Source: Nephrocerus scutellatus (lineage: Eukaryota > Arthropoda > Insecta > Diptera > Pipunculidae). Taken from it: a stretch of 64,000 nt of DNA. A program made the translations under genes and the position numbers. The stretch lies in the NCBI GenBank assembly GCA_947095585.1, contig OX352765.1, positions 58,554,920-58,618,919 on the forward strand. The letters run 5' to 3'. Every line of letters starts with the position of its first letter. The stretch's first letter is position 1. Below the pieces are notes generated by a model. That model was not told the DNA's origin, made no database searches, and worked only from the letters and a program-made list of their open reading frames with translations. Positions 51,546-63,210 of the stretch are shown here, one piece after another.

Positions 51546-52895
51546 ATGAATAGTTTTGAAAATATAACCCTTGAGGGCGGTGCTCCTCCAAACGCACCAA
51601 TCTCGGAAGCCAAGGACCGTCCAAGTCCTACTTCCGAGATTAATCTCTTACAAACAGACGACAGCACAGACTCGTCTATAACCCTAACCGAGGACTACGT
51701 CCCAGCACAAGGCTCCATCGTGCCAAAATGCTCGGACAATGCGTCCACTTCTACCACATCTGACATAAGGGATGGGCTAACAAGCTTAGACCTCGAAGAC
51801 AGAAGGAAGAAAAAACCACACCTAAGTGGAGCCGCAAGGAAACGTCTGAACTTCCTTAAACAGACAGAACTTTCCCATGACGAGGCACTAGCCCAGTGCC
51901 AAACAAAAATAAAAGATAGGAAGGTCACATCCACCATTAAGCGGAGCCGATCGAACGACTCTAGTCCAAAGAACCCGCCAAAAAGAGATAGACAAACTCA
52001 ACCCCTCAAACCAGCCGAAAACCCCATAAGGTCGGGAAATACTGGTTCAGGCGAGGCGGAGGTAGCGGGCGGATCGAACGCAACGTTACGCTACAGTGAC
52101 GTCACGAAGGCCATCAGGTTGGCAATCTCTGACCAAGTCTTTCCTGATGTTAAACTGAAGCGGAGCTTCCCACCGATGGCATTAGCCCTAACTTTCTGGG
52201 CTGCAAGGCCAAAAGTGGTTGGCTATCTGTGAACTGTGCAGATGACGAAACGGCAGCATGGCTTACCAAGACGGTACCAACCCTGAAACCATGGCCAGAT
52301 GCCAGTTTGAAAAAAAATCCGAGAGGACGAAATCCCTCGCAACCAGATTTTCTACGTCTATCTTCCGCACTGCATGAATGAGACGAACGAGAAAATCAGC
52401 AGGCGCCTGGTAGTTCAAAATAAGGAGCTACGCAACGCAGAATGGAAAATCCTGTCAAGAAAAGACAGAGAAAATGACTACCTGCAGTTGACCATCTCGG
52501 CGTCACAAAAAATAACGGAGAACCTAAAGGGCTCCAATTATAAAGTAAACTGGCTTTTCGGGTTCGTTTACTTCAGACCAAAGAAGGCTAAAGAAACGGA
52601 CAGGGAAACCAAAGCCAAAACCACAGAAGCGCCATCAAAACCAGGGCAACAAAGTCTGACAAAGAGACCAACACATCCCACCACTGCTAACACTAAAGCC
52701 AAACCCATTGACCGAACACGGAAACCTGGTCACTTGGGAAACAAGGTCGGTATAAAGGCCTCAAAGAAGCACGGCTTATCGGCGGACAGGTTAAAAAAGC
52801 CTCCCACAACTGTAGCAAGTCAGAGTATACAGGCTGATCCAAATAGCCCAATAACAAAACAAAGCGATGAGATGTGTGCAAATAAACTTGCATAG
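51546..52895 (+). pseudogene. Loa-type LINE ORF1, right copy
   Basis: The frame is open from 51510, but the first ATG is at 51546 (MNSFENITLEGGAPP). Acidic Ser/Thr-rich N-terminus, LDLEDRRKKKPHLSGAARKR, a basic region (TIKRSRSNDSSPKNPPKRD), then the conserved GYL/KPWPDASL part and a Lys/Thr/Pro-rich tail (52374-52895). Around 52150-52200 a deletion of about 42-44 bp between GCGGAGC-like repeats, compared with the left copy, shifts the frame. ORF1 ends overlapping the ORF2 start by about 28 bp, a usual LINE arrangement. Confidence 0.8.
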
Positions 52896-55800
52896 GTCAA
52901 AGGCAGCCAATCTCTGCCACCTCTTCGCAATCAAAAACTGGGACATTGCTCTTATCCAAGAGCCCTGGACCAAAAACGAAAAAATTCTGGGATTCCCAAC
53001 TAAACTAGGTAAGTTGATTTATGACAAAGAAAATGGAGGACCAAGATCAGCAATTCTGTGCCGTCACTCCCTCAACATTTACTCCATAAACCAATTTATT
53101 TTCAGAGATTTAGTCGCGATCTCCGTAGAGACGCTCTCGCCACAAGGAAGCAAGAGCACCACAAACTTTGCAGCTGCCTACTTCCCAGGCGAGGACGAAG
53201 ATCCCCCTCCAGAAACAACTCAGAGCTTCATCAACTTTTGTACAGCTCAAGGTCAAAAATATATAATCGGATGCGATGCAAACGCACACCACGTAGTCTG
53301 GGGAAGCACCAACACTAACATCAGAGGTGAGCAACTCTTTAACTATTGTTCATCTAAAAATATTATGATAAACAACGTAGGGAACGATGCAACCTTCATA
53401 AACGCCATACGGAGCGAAGTACTGGATCTTACCCTATACGATACAAGGACGGCCAGCACGATCCATAAATGGCACGTAATGAAAGAGGCATCATTTTCCG
53501 ACCACATCTATATTAGATTCAATATTGAAACTCCTAACAGGGCTCGATCCCTTATAAGAACCCCTAAACATACTAATTGGCAAGTCTACTCAGACCAACT
53601 CAAATGTAACTTAACTGGTATATGTACCCCCATTAACTCTATTGCTGAACTTGACAACTGAGCAAACGACCTTACCGAGGCAATCATAAACGCCTACCAC
53701 GCAAGTTCCCCTATAATTCGCATCAGGTGCACCAGGGACGTTCCATGGTGGAATCATGACCTCGAGGCTAAACGAAGAGAAGTTCGTAAACTCTTTAACA
53801 AAGCCAAGCGTACACACACCTGGACGGCCTATAAAACTGCCCTAACCAGATACAAAGTGGCTTTAAGGGACAGCAAAAGAAAAAGCTGGAGAGAGTTTTT
53901 CGAAAGCATCGACACACTGCCAACAGCTTGTCGACTACACAAAGCCCTCTCACTTGACCACAATATTTCACTTGGTTCGGTGAAAAAACCAAACGGGGGA
54001 CTGACATCCTCTAGACAAGAGACTCTTGAGTGTCTGGTTAAGAGTCACTTTCCCAAGTGCATCATACTGGATAATCAAGAAGTATACGAGGATATAAACA
54101 TGCACCCACACCTTATCTCAACTGAAGCCTACAGACGCTCAGCCAGCATCTTCCCACCAGAAAGCATCCGCTGGGCGATAAACTCTTTCGGTCCATACAA
54201 GTCTCCAGGTGGAGACGGGCTGTATCCAATCCTCCTGCAGAAAGGCATTAAATTAATAGAACCAGTACTCGTAAAACTCTACAGAGCCAGTCACAGCCTA
54301 GAATACGTTCCAAGGTGCTGGAGAGATGTGCGGGTTCTGTTCTTACCAAAAGGAGGAAAGAAATCCCCCGAGGATACCTATAGACTATCAGTCTTACATC
54401 CTTCATCCTAAATTCTATGGAGAAAATAATAGGCCATTACGTAAGGTCGAATGCGAATTCCCTTGAATACCAGCCAACACGCATACCAGACTGGTAAATC
54501 GACGGAAACAGCACTACATGAGCTGACAACTGAAATCGAAGAACCCCTTCGAAGCAAAGAAATGTTATTATAAGCCTTCATCGACATACAAGGCGCTTTT
54601 GATAACACAAGCTTCGAAGTAATTCAAACACAATCCAGATCAAGGGGCATCGACTCCTCTATCATAGGATGGGTCATGAGTATGCTAAGAAGCAGGAAGA
54701 TTCAAGCCTCATTCGGCGAGGAAAACATCACAATAGCGGCAACCAGAGGCTGCCCACAAGGTGGTGTCCTATCGCCCCTTCTGTGGCTATTAGTGATGGA
54801 TCAGCTGCTCGCTAGGCTAGAAAACAACGGCCTAACTAATATTAGCTATGCAGATGACCTAGTCCTAGTAGTTCGTGGCAAATTCGAGAGCACGATAACA
54901 GATCGCATTCAGGTTTCTCTCAAACAAGTCAAAGACTGGTGTAAAGAGGTTGGACTAAGCGTCAATCCTGACAAGATAGTTTGCACCCTATTCACCAAAA
55001 GACAAAAAGTAACGCTACCAGCAATACAATTCTAAGGCAAAACCCTTCAATTAATGCCAGAAGCTAAATATTTAGGGGTATTGTTTGACAAAAAACTAAC
55101 ATGGAACCCCCACATATCATATATCACAAACAAAGCTAATAAAGCTTACTTTTCCTGTCAGCGTATGTTTGGCAAAACGTGGGGAATAAACCCGCAAATT
55201 ACCCTCTGGCTATACCAAAGCATAATCAGACCCAGGATCACATACGCGGCCCTGGTTTGGTGGCCAAAAACAGAGCAATCAACGACACGCTCAAAACTGA
55301 ACAAAATTCAAAGACTAATATGTCTAAGTGCAACGGGTGCAGTTAAGAGCTGCCCAACGGCAGCTCTGGAAAAACTTCTAAGGCTTCCTCCCCTGCATAT
55401 ACACATCAAAAGCGAGGCTGTATCAAGAGCCACAAAACTAAAAATCCTTAAATAAATAAAGGCAAACAAACCAGGACACACCAGCATCATAACCAAAATA
55501 GACTTAAAATATGTAACTGTCCAACCATCAGACCTAATGATAAAAAGTACTAATTTCAACAGGAATTTTTTAATTAAAATACCCGATCGGAATCAAGTTG
55601 AAAATATCATAAGTACCATTCCAAACCATGCATCCATCTGGTATACAGACGGATCAAAAACAAACACAGGAACCGGAGCAGGAGTATTCGGACCCAGAAT
55701 CACCCTACGAATACCCCTAGGAAGATCTCCAACAGTATTCCAGGCAGAAACTATAGCAATAGAAGCCTGCGTACTGGAATGTACTAAAAGAAAGTACAGA

Positions 55801-56337
55801 AGAACCGAGATCTATGTGATCTCAGACAGTCAAGCAGCATTGCTAGCTTTAAAAGGTCCAGTCTTTTACTCTAAAACAACGTGGAGCTGTTTCTGCCACT
55901 TAGAAGAACTGGCCAAAAACAACAAAATCACACTTATGTGGTCTCCCGGACACTCAGGCATATCAGGAAACGAGGCAGCAGACCTATGCGCAAGAGAAGG
56001 CGCAGAAGGAATTTTCACTGGCCCAGAACCCAGCATTGCCTATTCCAAATGCCATATCAACAGAAAAATTAAAGAGTAAGAAAACGCTACTATCGAAGCA
56101 GAATGGAATTCTTCGCCTGGGATGAGACAAGCCAAGAAGCTTCTAAAGTACAACATTAGTCATATGGACAGGGCCATCAAACTGGACCGCCATACACTAA
56201 GAACACTAATCTGGTATATGACAGGACATGGCCCATTCCAAGACCACCTTTTGAAAATAGGCAAATCCCAATCGGACCGCTGCCGATTCTGTAACGAGGC
56301 AAAGGAAACGTCAGAGCCCTCACCCAGAAAAGAATGA
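52867..56337 (+). pseudogene. Loa-type LINE ORF2: endonuclease, reverse transcriptase, RNase H
   Basis: The endonuclease (52867-53661) has VQINLHRSKAANL, DIALIQEPWT, IIGCDANAHHVVWGST and SFSDHIYIRF. RT pieces: SPGGDGLYPILLQKG (54190-54235), then GCPQGGVLSPLLWLLVMDQL and ISYADDLVLVV (54750-54865, catalytic YADD present), then YLGVLFDKKLTWNPHI. RNase H (55537-56079): IWYTDGSKTNTGTGAGVF, FQAETIAIEACVL, YVISDSQAALLAL and WSPGHSGISGNEAADLCARE with the Asp-Glu-Asp-Asp set. Stops at 53661, 54411, 55035, 55455 and 56079 and frame changes break it into at least six pieces. Confidence 0.88.
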
Positions 56338-56523
56338 AACATCTCAAGGCCTATACGGTTCCATGGCCGAATGCCAGACCAATCGCATTGTCAGATGTGG
56401 TGGCATTCACGAAGGAACAGAACAACCACATAATGTGGTAAAACGTCAGGGACGCACAATAGACCTAAAGGTCGCAGTGCTCAGGGCTGTTCGGCCCCAC
56501 CTAATATAATAATAATAAATAAA
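56338..56523 (+). other. 3' UTR and (TAA)n tail of the Loa-type LINE
   Basis: ATCTCAAGGCCTATACGGTT to TTCGGCCCCACC, then TAATATAATAATAATAAATA. It has no ORF and ends at the target duplication. Confidence 0.75.
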
Positions 56524-56536
56524 TAAGACCCTCTTC

Positions 56537-57329
56537 TTTAGCCACAAAACATCATCCCCTCCTCCTACTACTCGCCCAACACGTGCTTTCCCACAGGATC
56601 CACGGTAGACCGGTTCGAAGGAACAGTTCTTTCGAACCGGTTTCCAGGGATCTCTTGGCCTCGTACGTAGGTCAAGGTGGCGAACAGAAACACTCCTATG
56701 CCCCTCTCCTTTAGCTCCAGAACAAGATCATCCCCTCCACCAACTCTTCGCACCACCACCACGTGTTTTCTTACAGGTTCCACGGTAGACCGCCCTAAAA
56801 ACCGGCGACCACGCACAGAATATACTACGTAGGTCAAGGTGGCGAACAAAAACACTCCTAAGGCCCTCTCCTTTAGCTACAAAACAAGATCCCCTCCTCC
56901 AACTATTCGCCCCATCACTTGTTTTTCCAGTGGATCCCTGGTAGACCGGTGACTGGCGACCACGCACAGAATCCACAACGTAGGTAAAGGCTGCGAACAC
57001 ACACACTCCTAATCCCCTTTCCTTTAACCCCAAAACGAGATCATCCCCTCTTCCAACTATTCGCATCATCTCGTGTTTTCCCTCAGGTTCCACGGTAGAT
57101 CGGCCTAAAAACCGGCGACCACGCACAAAATCTACTACGTAGATCAAGGTGGCGAACAGAAACACTCATAAACCCGTCTGCTTTAGCCCCAAAACAAGAT
57201 CATCCCCTCCTACAACAAATCACCCCATACTTATTTTCCCACAGGATCCACGGTAGACCGGTTTGAAGGAACATTCTTTCGAACCGATTGTCGGGGATAT
57301 CTTGGCCGCCTGTGCAGTCACCGGGCTTA
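56537..57329 (+). repeat. Satellite array, about 4 monomers
   Basis: ACATCATCCCCTCCTCCTAC, CACGTGCTTTCCCACAGGAT and ACTACGTAGGTCAAGGTGGC landmarks, mostly short monomers. It resumes the monomer interrupted by the Loa element and ends CTTGGCCGCCTGTGCAGTCA, joining LINE sequence at about 57330. Confidence 0.9.
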
Positions 57330-58157
57330 AGGGTAATTTTAACTCCATCGTAGCGCATCTTCACGCGAATAAACCTGCGGTTCTTAGTTTATGTGAAACG
57401 CAGGTTTCTTTTATGGGTACCCCTAATGATTTTCAATGTCCGGGGTATTCTCGTGTCGACTGTTTGGTTCCACATCGAGGGGTTGTTCTCTTTATTAGAG
57501 ATGATATATGTTTTAGTGTTCCTAATTTTAATGTTCCGAAATGTAATCCCTTGTTCAATACGAAATAGATTGAAATTATAATTGCAAACCATTCATTGTT
57601 TATTTGTTCCCTTTATCGTAGTCCTAATTTGTCACCTGATTATTGAATTTGATAATTTATCGGAAACAATTGACAAGATTTACGAATCCTCACCAACTTC
57701 AGAATTAGTTGTCTTGGGTTTTAATGTCCATAATGATTCTGGGTTGACATATTCGAATGGTAGAGATCGATCAGGTGAATCCGCAGAACTATTTTCAGAT
57801 ACCAATCTTCTAACACAACTCGTCGATAAGCCAGCTAGATATCCCGATACAACTGGTCAATCACCTCACCTATTAGATTTATTTCTAACTTCTATGCCAG
57901 ATAAATATTCAATTGATTTATCTGCTCCATTAGGTCTTTCCGACCACGCTCTGGTATTAGCCAAATTTTCAATAACCCCAACCCTTGTAGAGTCAACAAG
58001 TAAAAGGCTACTCTGGCACTACAAAAATGCTAACTGGGAGCTGCTGAATCAATTTTTTAGCTCATTTGATTGGTCAACCTGCTTTTCCAACAACAATGCT
58101 GATGAAGCATCTCAACTGATCACTGAACTCAAAATCAGCCCATTTGGAGTACGTTAA
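57330..58157 (+). pseudogene. LINE ORF2 endonuclease, CR1/Jockey group
   Basis: Begins GNFNSIVAHLHANKPAVLSL, with CETQV (catalytic Glu region), PGYSRVDCLVPHRGVVLFIR, then after a stop at 57566 LVVLGFNVHNDSG (the usual GDFN box altered to GFNV), QSPHLLDLFLTS and GLSDHALVLAKF (catalytic Ser-Asp-His). The protein then reads WHYKNANWELLNQFFSSFDW. The N-terminal Asn motif is lost in the satellite junction, and frames change twice. It joins the RT part of the same element at 58140 through a deletion (KISPFGV). Confidence 0.78.
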
Positions 58158-59131
58158 TTGCCCATCCGTAGAAAACCTTGTTAAGTTTAGAATAGCCAGA
58201 AATAGAGCTAACTCTATAATTAACAGGTCCAAAATAATAAATGACCAAAAGATTCGAGATAGCATGCGGAAAATTTTAGATTCTGATTCAAACATTAAAA
58301 GCTTTTGGTCATTTACAGCAATGGTTAAAAGAAACTTTGCAGAAAAGACTTCTTCTGTTCCTACTTTATTCCATAATGGTATTCTTTATAAAACTGATAT
58401 TCAGAAAGCAAATCTCTTAGCTTCGCATTTTGCTAGTGCGTCAACCCTTCAATTTTCTAACCAAATTCCACCGATTCTCCCGAATATAGGCCCAGGTATG
58501 TCTCCAAAATTCTTAAAGAACTTGACCCCAATAAAGCAATTGGACCCGACGGTATTCCACCTTTATTATGGAAAAGATGTCATCATACTTTGGCAAAACC
58601 GCTTAGCAAATTGTTTTATCTCTCAATGAAGACAGGTGTTTTTCCGTCAATTTGGAAAATAGCTAATATTCAACCCGTCCCGAAAAAAGGTGTTAAATCT
58701 GCACCTACTAACTACCGCCCTATTGCTCTGTTGTCAGTTTTATCAAAAGTAATGGAATCTATAATTAATTTCAAACTAATGAGCTATCTGGATTCGAATG
58801 CTCTTTTATCCGATGTTCGAAAAAATCGATCTTCAGGTGAACTAATGACGTGCATGACTCATTGTTGGGAGCGGAGCATTGAAAATCTAGGCGAATCAAG
58901 CGTTGTGTCCTTGGATATTTCTAAGGCTTTTGATAGAGTTTGGCATATTTGTCTCATTATTAAGATTCGTGCTCTCAACTTACAACCCTCTCTCATTACA
59001 TGGATTGAGGATTATTTATGGAACCGCAAAATAAAAGTGGTATTGAATGGTTTTTCCTCATCTTCGCATGAAATCAATGCTGGCGTTCCTCAAAGGTCAT
59101 CCTTATCGCCAACATTATTCTTAATATATAT
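58140..59131 (+). pseudogene. LINE reverse transcriptase, N-terminal half, first copy
   Basis: Reads YVNCPSVENLVKFRIARNRA, SFWSFTAMVKRNFAEKTSSV, KTGVFPSIWKIANIQPVPKK, NYRPIALLSVLSKVMESIIN, VVSLDISKAFDRVWH and HEINAGVPQRSSLSPTLFLI: RT motifs up to the QG-L-SP block. A deletion removes the YGF segment (SDVRKNRSSG) and a second frame begins near 58590. It is interrupted at 59131 by an LTR inserted between ATAT target duplications, just before the active-site Asp box. Confidence 0.85.
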
Positions 59132-59752
59132 TGTTACAAAAAGTAGTCAGTAGCGTATATAATAGAATTCAAATCCTAAAATAAATCCCAATGTAAATAC
59201 TGCATACTAAAAATAAGCACTTTTATGTTGCATACTTTTAGGCTCTAACAGTATTAGATTATTTGAAATTTGAAATGCAACCGCCTGCAAGTTTGAATCA
59301 TTGTGTACTGGTCAAACAAGTAGTTCAACCGGTTTGTGCGGTTTGCCCGGTTATTGTAAAAGAACATGATTGAACATGTAGTCTATTTTTAGAAGATGAC
59401 TCATTACATATAAGTATCGTTAGTTGTAAATAGGGGAATAAGGCAATAATTTTCTGGATATTTCTGTCTGCAATATTGGAAGTTTCTGGAAGTTATGATT
59501 GAGTATAAATAGAGGCGTTAGGCCGAAAAAAGATGAATTAGTTGTTTGCAATTTAACAAGTGCAGTTGTAAAAGTTCTTGTAAAGTGATAAAGCTATAAC
59601 CTAAGAGAATTATTGTGAAGTACTAGTGTTCTTGTGTACATTGTGTTAATTTTATTGTTGTTCATTAATATTGTTATTTTTAAATTAATTAACTTGTGTT
59701 GTGTTTTAATTGCAAAATCCTTTACGAACTCGAAAGCCTGAATTTCGTAACA
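59132..59752 (+). repeat. LTR (621 bp) of a third LTR retrotransposon
   Basis: TGTTACAAAAAG...GAATTTCGTAACA, flanked on the left by ATAT (59128-59131) and followed by a primer binding site after two bases. It is the 5' LTR of the gag-bearing region to its right. GAGTATAAATAGAGG supplies a TATA box. Confidence 0.9.
59504..59510 (+). promoter_or_regulatory. LTR TATA box
   Basis: TATAAAT within TTGAGTATAAATAGAGGCG, 241 bp from the LTR end. The second LTR has the same box at 62931. Confidence 0.7.
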
Positions 59753-59754
59753 AT

Positions 59755-59772
59755 TGGTGTCAGAAGTGGGAT
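59755..59772 (+). other. Primer binding site (tRNA-Leu type)
   Basis: TGGTGTCAGAAGTGGGAT immediately after the LTR, complementary to a tRNA 3' end of tRNA-Leu type. The following leader repeats ATTTTGCAAATCGTGAGACA three to four times (about 59770-59940). Confidence 0.75.
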
Positions 59773-59940
59773 TTTGCAAATCGTGAGACATTAAAATTTT
59801 GCAAATCGTGTAAATTGAGAGACAATAAAATTTTGCAAATCGTGAGACAGTTAAATTTTACAAACCGTGGAACAATAAATTAATTGGTGAATTTCAAACA
59901 TTGAGACAATAAATAAATTAAGTAAAATTTTACAAACCGA
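59770..59940 (+). repeat. Short tandem repeats in the leader
   Basis: ATTTTGCAAATCGTGAGACA-like units of 35-45 bp, with AATAAATTAA linkers, about four copies between primer site and gag. No function was recognised. Confidence 0.65.
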
Positions 59941-59969
59941 TAAACAGTAAATAATAAAATGAAAGTGCA

Positions 59970-61496
59970 GTGAACATAAAATCCTATAGTTCTCAGGAGC
60001 TTAAAGAAGAGCTTGGAAGGCGAGGTCTAAGTACTGCAGGAAATAATCAAGAGCTATTTCTCCGTTTACAACAAGTCGTTAAAGCAGAAAAACAGCCTGG
60101 TGAACCGTTTTCAATTGAGACGGAGTTAGTGGAGCGAAAAACGGCTACTTCGGAAGATAAAGAAGCACCAAACATGGAAGCGATGTTTAATGCTCTAATG
60201 CAGCAAATGAAGCAGCAAAGTGAACAATCGCTGCAAAAGAATCAAGAGATTAAAAAAGAGTTGATTCAGCAAAAGCAAGAATCGCAGCAGTTAAATTCCA
60301 AACTGACCGTTAAGTTTGAACAGCAAATTCAACAATCGCAGAAACAAAGCCATGAACTGAAGCAGGAATTTACTCGGCAAACCCAAGAACTGAATTCCAA
60401 ATTTGATCAGCAAAATGAAAAGCTGGATGTTATTCAGGAAAAGTTAAGAGGTGAAATGAGTGGAATTGAAACATCGCTTAAAGGTGAGATAAATGGAATT
60501 CATAAAGAAATTAGTGGCTTGGAAGGAAAAATTAAAGAGCTTGAGACCCGGTTGGATAGTCGTACCCAGTTCGTCAGGGAAAACACTCAACACACCAGTA
60601 CCAGAGTCATCCCAGAATCTTCTAGTACCCAAAAAGGAATTTTAAAGCCACCTGCGTTCGATGGCGATACAGCATTTGAAAATTTCAAAGTGCAGTTTGC
60701 AGCTGCTGTAAAACACAATGGATGGGGTGCAGAAGTACAGCTAAAACTTTGATCCTAGCGTTGAGGCGCAAAACAGCTGATGTATTACAAATGATTCCAA
60801 ATGACGAGATGAGTTCCGGAAGAATCTTGAAAGAGTTGGACTTGCGTTATGGACAGTCTCACACACAGGAGCTAAGCAAAATACAGCTCCAGATAAAGAA
60901 ACAACAGCGAGGAGAACGCCTTCAAGAAATAGAACGTAAAATAACCAAGTTAGCACGACAAGCCTATTGTGGGGTTTCGGCTGGTATCTTGGACGGATTG
61001 GCAGTGGATGCGTTCATCAATGCTATTCGAGATGAACAGTTGAAGCTTCATTTGAGGACAACAGCCGGATGAAAGATGATTAATGAAGTGTTGGCATCGG
61101 GTTTGGAGTACGAAGCAGCTAGAGCCAGTTTCTCCACTGATTTAGTTAGATTGCGCTAGTTGGAAACTGAGGACATAACACAAATAGAAGCCCTCATTGA
61201 TGAGAAGATTCGAAAATCAAAGACTGGACGCTTCCAGAACGACAAGAATTCCACATCAAATTCTCGTCCAAAGTGTTTTAGATGCCAGAAACCTGGACAT
61301 TTCATTCGGGATTGCAAAGAGCTGAGCGCTGGAAACATGATGAGACAGCCTGTGAATGATGTAAATAATCTGGAAAGATTACGGCGAATAGATGCACAAC
61401 ATTTGAAGAAGGTGGAGCGATCGTCTTTTACCAGTTTTGCAGGGCAAAGGCTGAAGAAGACAAGGGAATATCCCAGGGTCACAATACGCAGCACAA
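59970..61496 (+). pseudogene. gag of the third LTR element: SAP-like domain, coiled coil, zinc knuckle
   Basis: The main frame starts at 59970 (YSSQELKEELGRRGLSTAGN, a SAP-like motif). The nearest ATG (59959) is out of frame and hits a stop. A Gln/Glu/Lys-rich coiled coil (residues about 70-190) leads to ILKPPAFDGDTAFENFKVQF, a capsid-type block. A frameshift at about 60745 continues as TADVLQMIPNDEMSSGRILK and QLQIKKQQRGERLQEIERKI, then stops at 61072 and 61157. The last part has a CCHC knuckle, CFRCQKPGHFIRDC (near 61275). It would package RNA. The sequence ends at LINE RT (about 61497). Confidence 0.82.
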
Positions 61497-62558
61497 ATCT
61501 TCGTAAGAATAAGTGGTTTAATGATAACTGCAGGTCAGCAGTCGCGAGTAAAAAATCAGCCCATTTGGACTACGTTAATTGCCCATCCGTAGAAAACCTT
61601 GTTAAGTTTAGAATAGCCAGAAATAGAGCTAACGCTATAATTAACAGGTCCAAAATAATAAATGACCAAAAGATTCGAGATAGCATGCGGAAAATTTTAG
61701 ATTCTGATTCAAACATTAAAAGCTTTTGGTCATTTGCAGCAATGGTTAAAAGAAACTTTGCAGAAAAGACTTCTTCTGTTCCTACTTTATTCGATAATGG
61801 TATTGTTTATAAAACTGATATTCAGAAAGCAAATCTCTTAGCTTCGCATTTTGCTAGTGCGTCAACCCTTCCATTTTCTAACCAATGTCCAACAATTCTC
61901 CCGAATGTAGGCCCAGGTATGTCTTCAATTTATTTCCGTCGTCGGGTTGTTTCCAAAATTCTTAAAGTATTCCACCTTTATTATTGAAAAGATGTCATCA
62001 TACTTTGGCAAAACCGCTTAGCAAATTGTTTTATCTCTCAATGAAGACAGGTGTTTTTCCGTCAATTTGGAAAATAGCTAATATTCAACCCGTCCCGAAA
62101 AAAGGTGTTAAATCTGCACCTACTAACTACCGCCCTATTGCTCTGTTGTCAGTTTTATCAAAAGTAATGGAATCTATCATTAATTTCAAACTAATGAGCT
62201 ATCTGGATTCTAATGCTCTTTTATCCGATGTTCAGTATGGATTTCGAAAAAATCGATCTTCAGGTGAACTAATGACGTGCATGACTCATTGTTGGGAGCG
62301 GAGCATTGAAAATCTAGGCGAATCAAGCGTTGTGTCTTTGGATATTTCTAAGGCTTTTGATAGAGTTTGGCATATTTGTCTTATTAATAAGATTCGTGCT
62401 CTCAACTTACACCCCTCTCTCATTACATGGATTGAGGATTATTTATGGAACCGCAAAATAAAAATTGTATTGAATGGTTTTTCCTCATCTTCGCATGAGA
62501 TCAATGCTGGCGTTCCTCAAGGGTCATCCTTATCGCCAACATTATTCTTAATATATAT
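61497..62558 (+). pseudogene. LINE reverse transcriptase, N-terminal half, second copy
   Basis: Reads STNLRKNKWFNDNCRSAVAS and then the same sequence as 58140-59131. It retains the DVQYGFRKNRSSGELM block and GVPQGSSLSPTLFLI (first copy has GVPQR). A small rearrangement near 61925-61975 and a frame change at 61984 break it. It is cut at 62558 by the second LTR at the identical ATAT site. Confidence 0.85.
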
Positions 62559-63210
62559 TGTTACAAAAAGTAGTCAGTAGCGTATATAATAGAATTCAAA
62601 TCCTAAAATAAATCCCAATGTAAATACTGCATACTAAAAATTAGCACTTTTGTGTTGCATACTTTTAGGCTCTAACAGCATTAGATTATTTGAAATTTGA
62701 AATGTAACCGCCTGCAAGTTTGAATCATTGTGTACTGGTCAAACAAGTAGTCAAACCGGTTTGTGCGGTTTTACCGGTTATTGTAAAAGAACATGATTGA
62801 ACATGTAGTCTATTTTTAGAAGATGACTCATTACATATATGTATCGTTAGTTGTAAATAGGGGAATAAGGCTATAATTTTCTGGATATTTCTGTCTGCAA
62901 TATTGGAAGTTTCTGGAAGTTATGATTGAGTATAAATAGAGGCATTAGGCCGAAGTAAGATGAATTAGTTGTTTGCAATTTAACAAGTTAAGTTGTAAAA
63001 GTTCTTGTAAAGTGATAAAGCTATAACCTAAGAGAATTATTGTGAAGTACTAGTGTTCTTGTGTACATTTAAAGTAATCACCATTATAAATTGTGAACTT
63101 ATGTTAATTTTATTGGTGTTCATTAAAGTTGTTATTTTTAAATTAATTAACTTGTGTTGTGCTTTAATTGCATAATCCTTTACGAACTCGAAAGCCTGAA
63201 TTTCGTAACA
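62559..63210 (+). repeat. Second LTR (652 bp) of the third LTR element
   Basis: TGTTACAAAAAG...TTTCGTAACA with ATAT on both sides (62555-62558 and 63211-63214), so this one has a perfect target duplication. It carries a 30-bp extra segment (TTAAAGTAATCACCATTATA, near 63070) absent from the first LTR. It has no adjacent polypurine tract or pol on its left, so it now stands as a solo LTR or as the 3' end of a collapsed element. Confidence 0.9.

Larger units (their letters stand above)
51185..56523 (+). mobile_element. Loa-type LINE, 5,339 bp, with target duplications
   Basis: TAAGACCCTCTTC flanks both ends (51172-51184 and 56524-56536), a 13-bp target duplication within satellite DNA, so the insertion is essentially full length. 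It has a 5' UTR of about 330-360 bp, ORF1, ORF2 with endonuclease, reverse transcriptase and RNase H, a 186-bp 3' UTR, and a (TAA)n tail (AATATAATAATAATAAATAA). RNase H downstream of RT is characteristic of the I/Loa group. Both ORFs carry stops or frameshifts. Confidence 0.92.
58140..62558 (+). repeat. Tandem duplication, period about 3.42 kb, of LINE RT plus LTR
   Basis: TACGTTAATTGCCCATCCGT occurs at about 58148 and about 61570. Both copies run through the RT half (59131 / 62558) into an LTR (59132 / 62559). Between the copies lies the gag region of the LTR element. Each copy has private changes: 58500-58560 keeps a segment missing from the second, and the second keeps TCAGTATGGATTTCG missing from the first. 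Confidence 0.88.
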
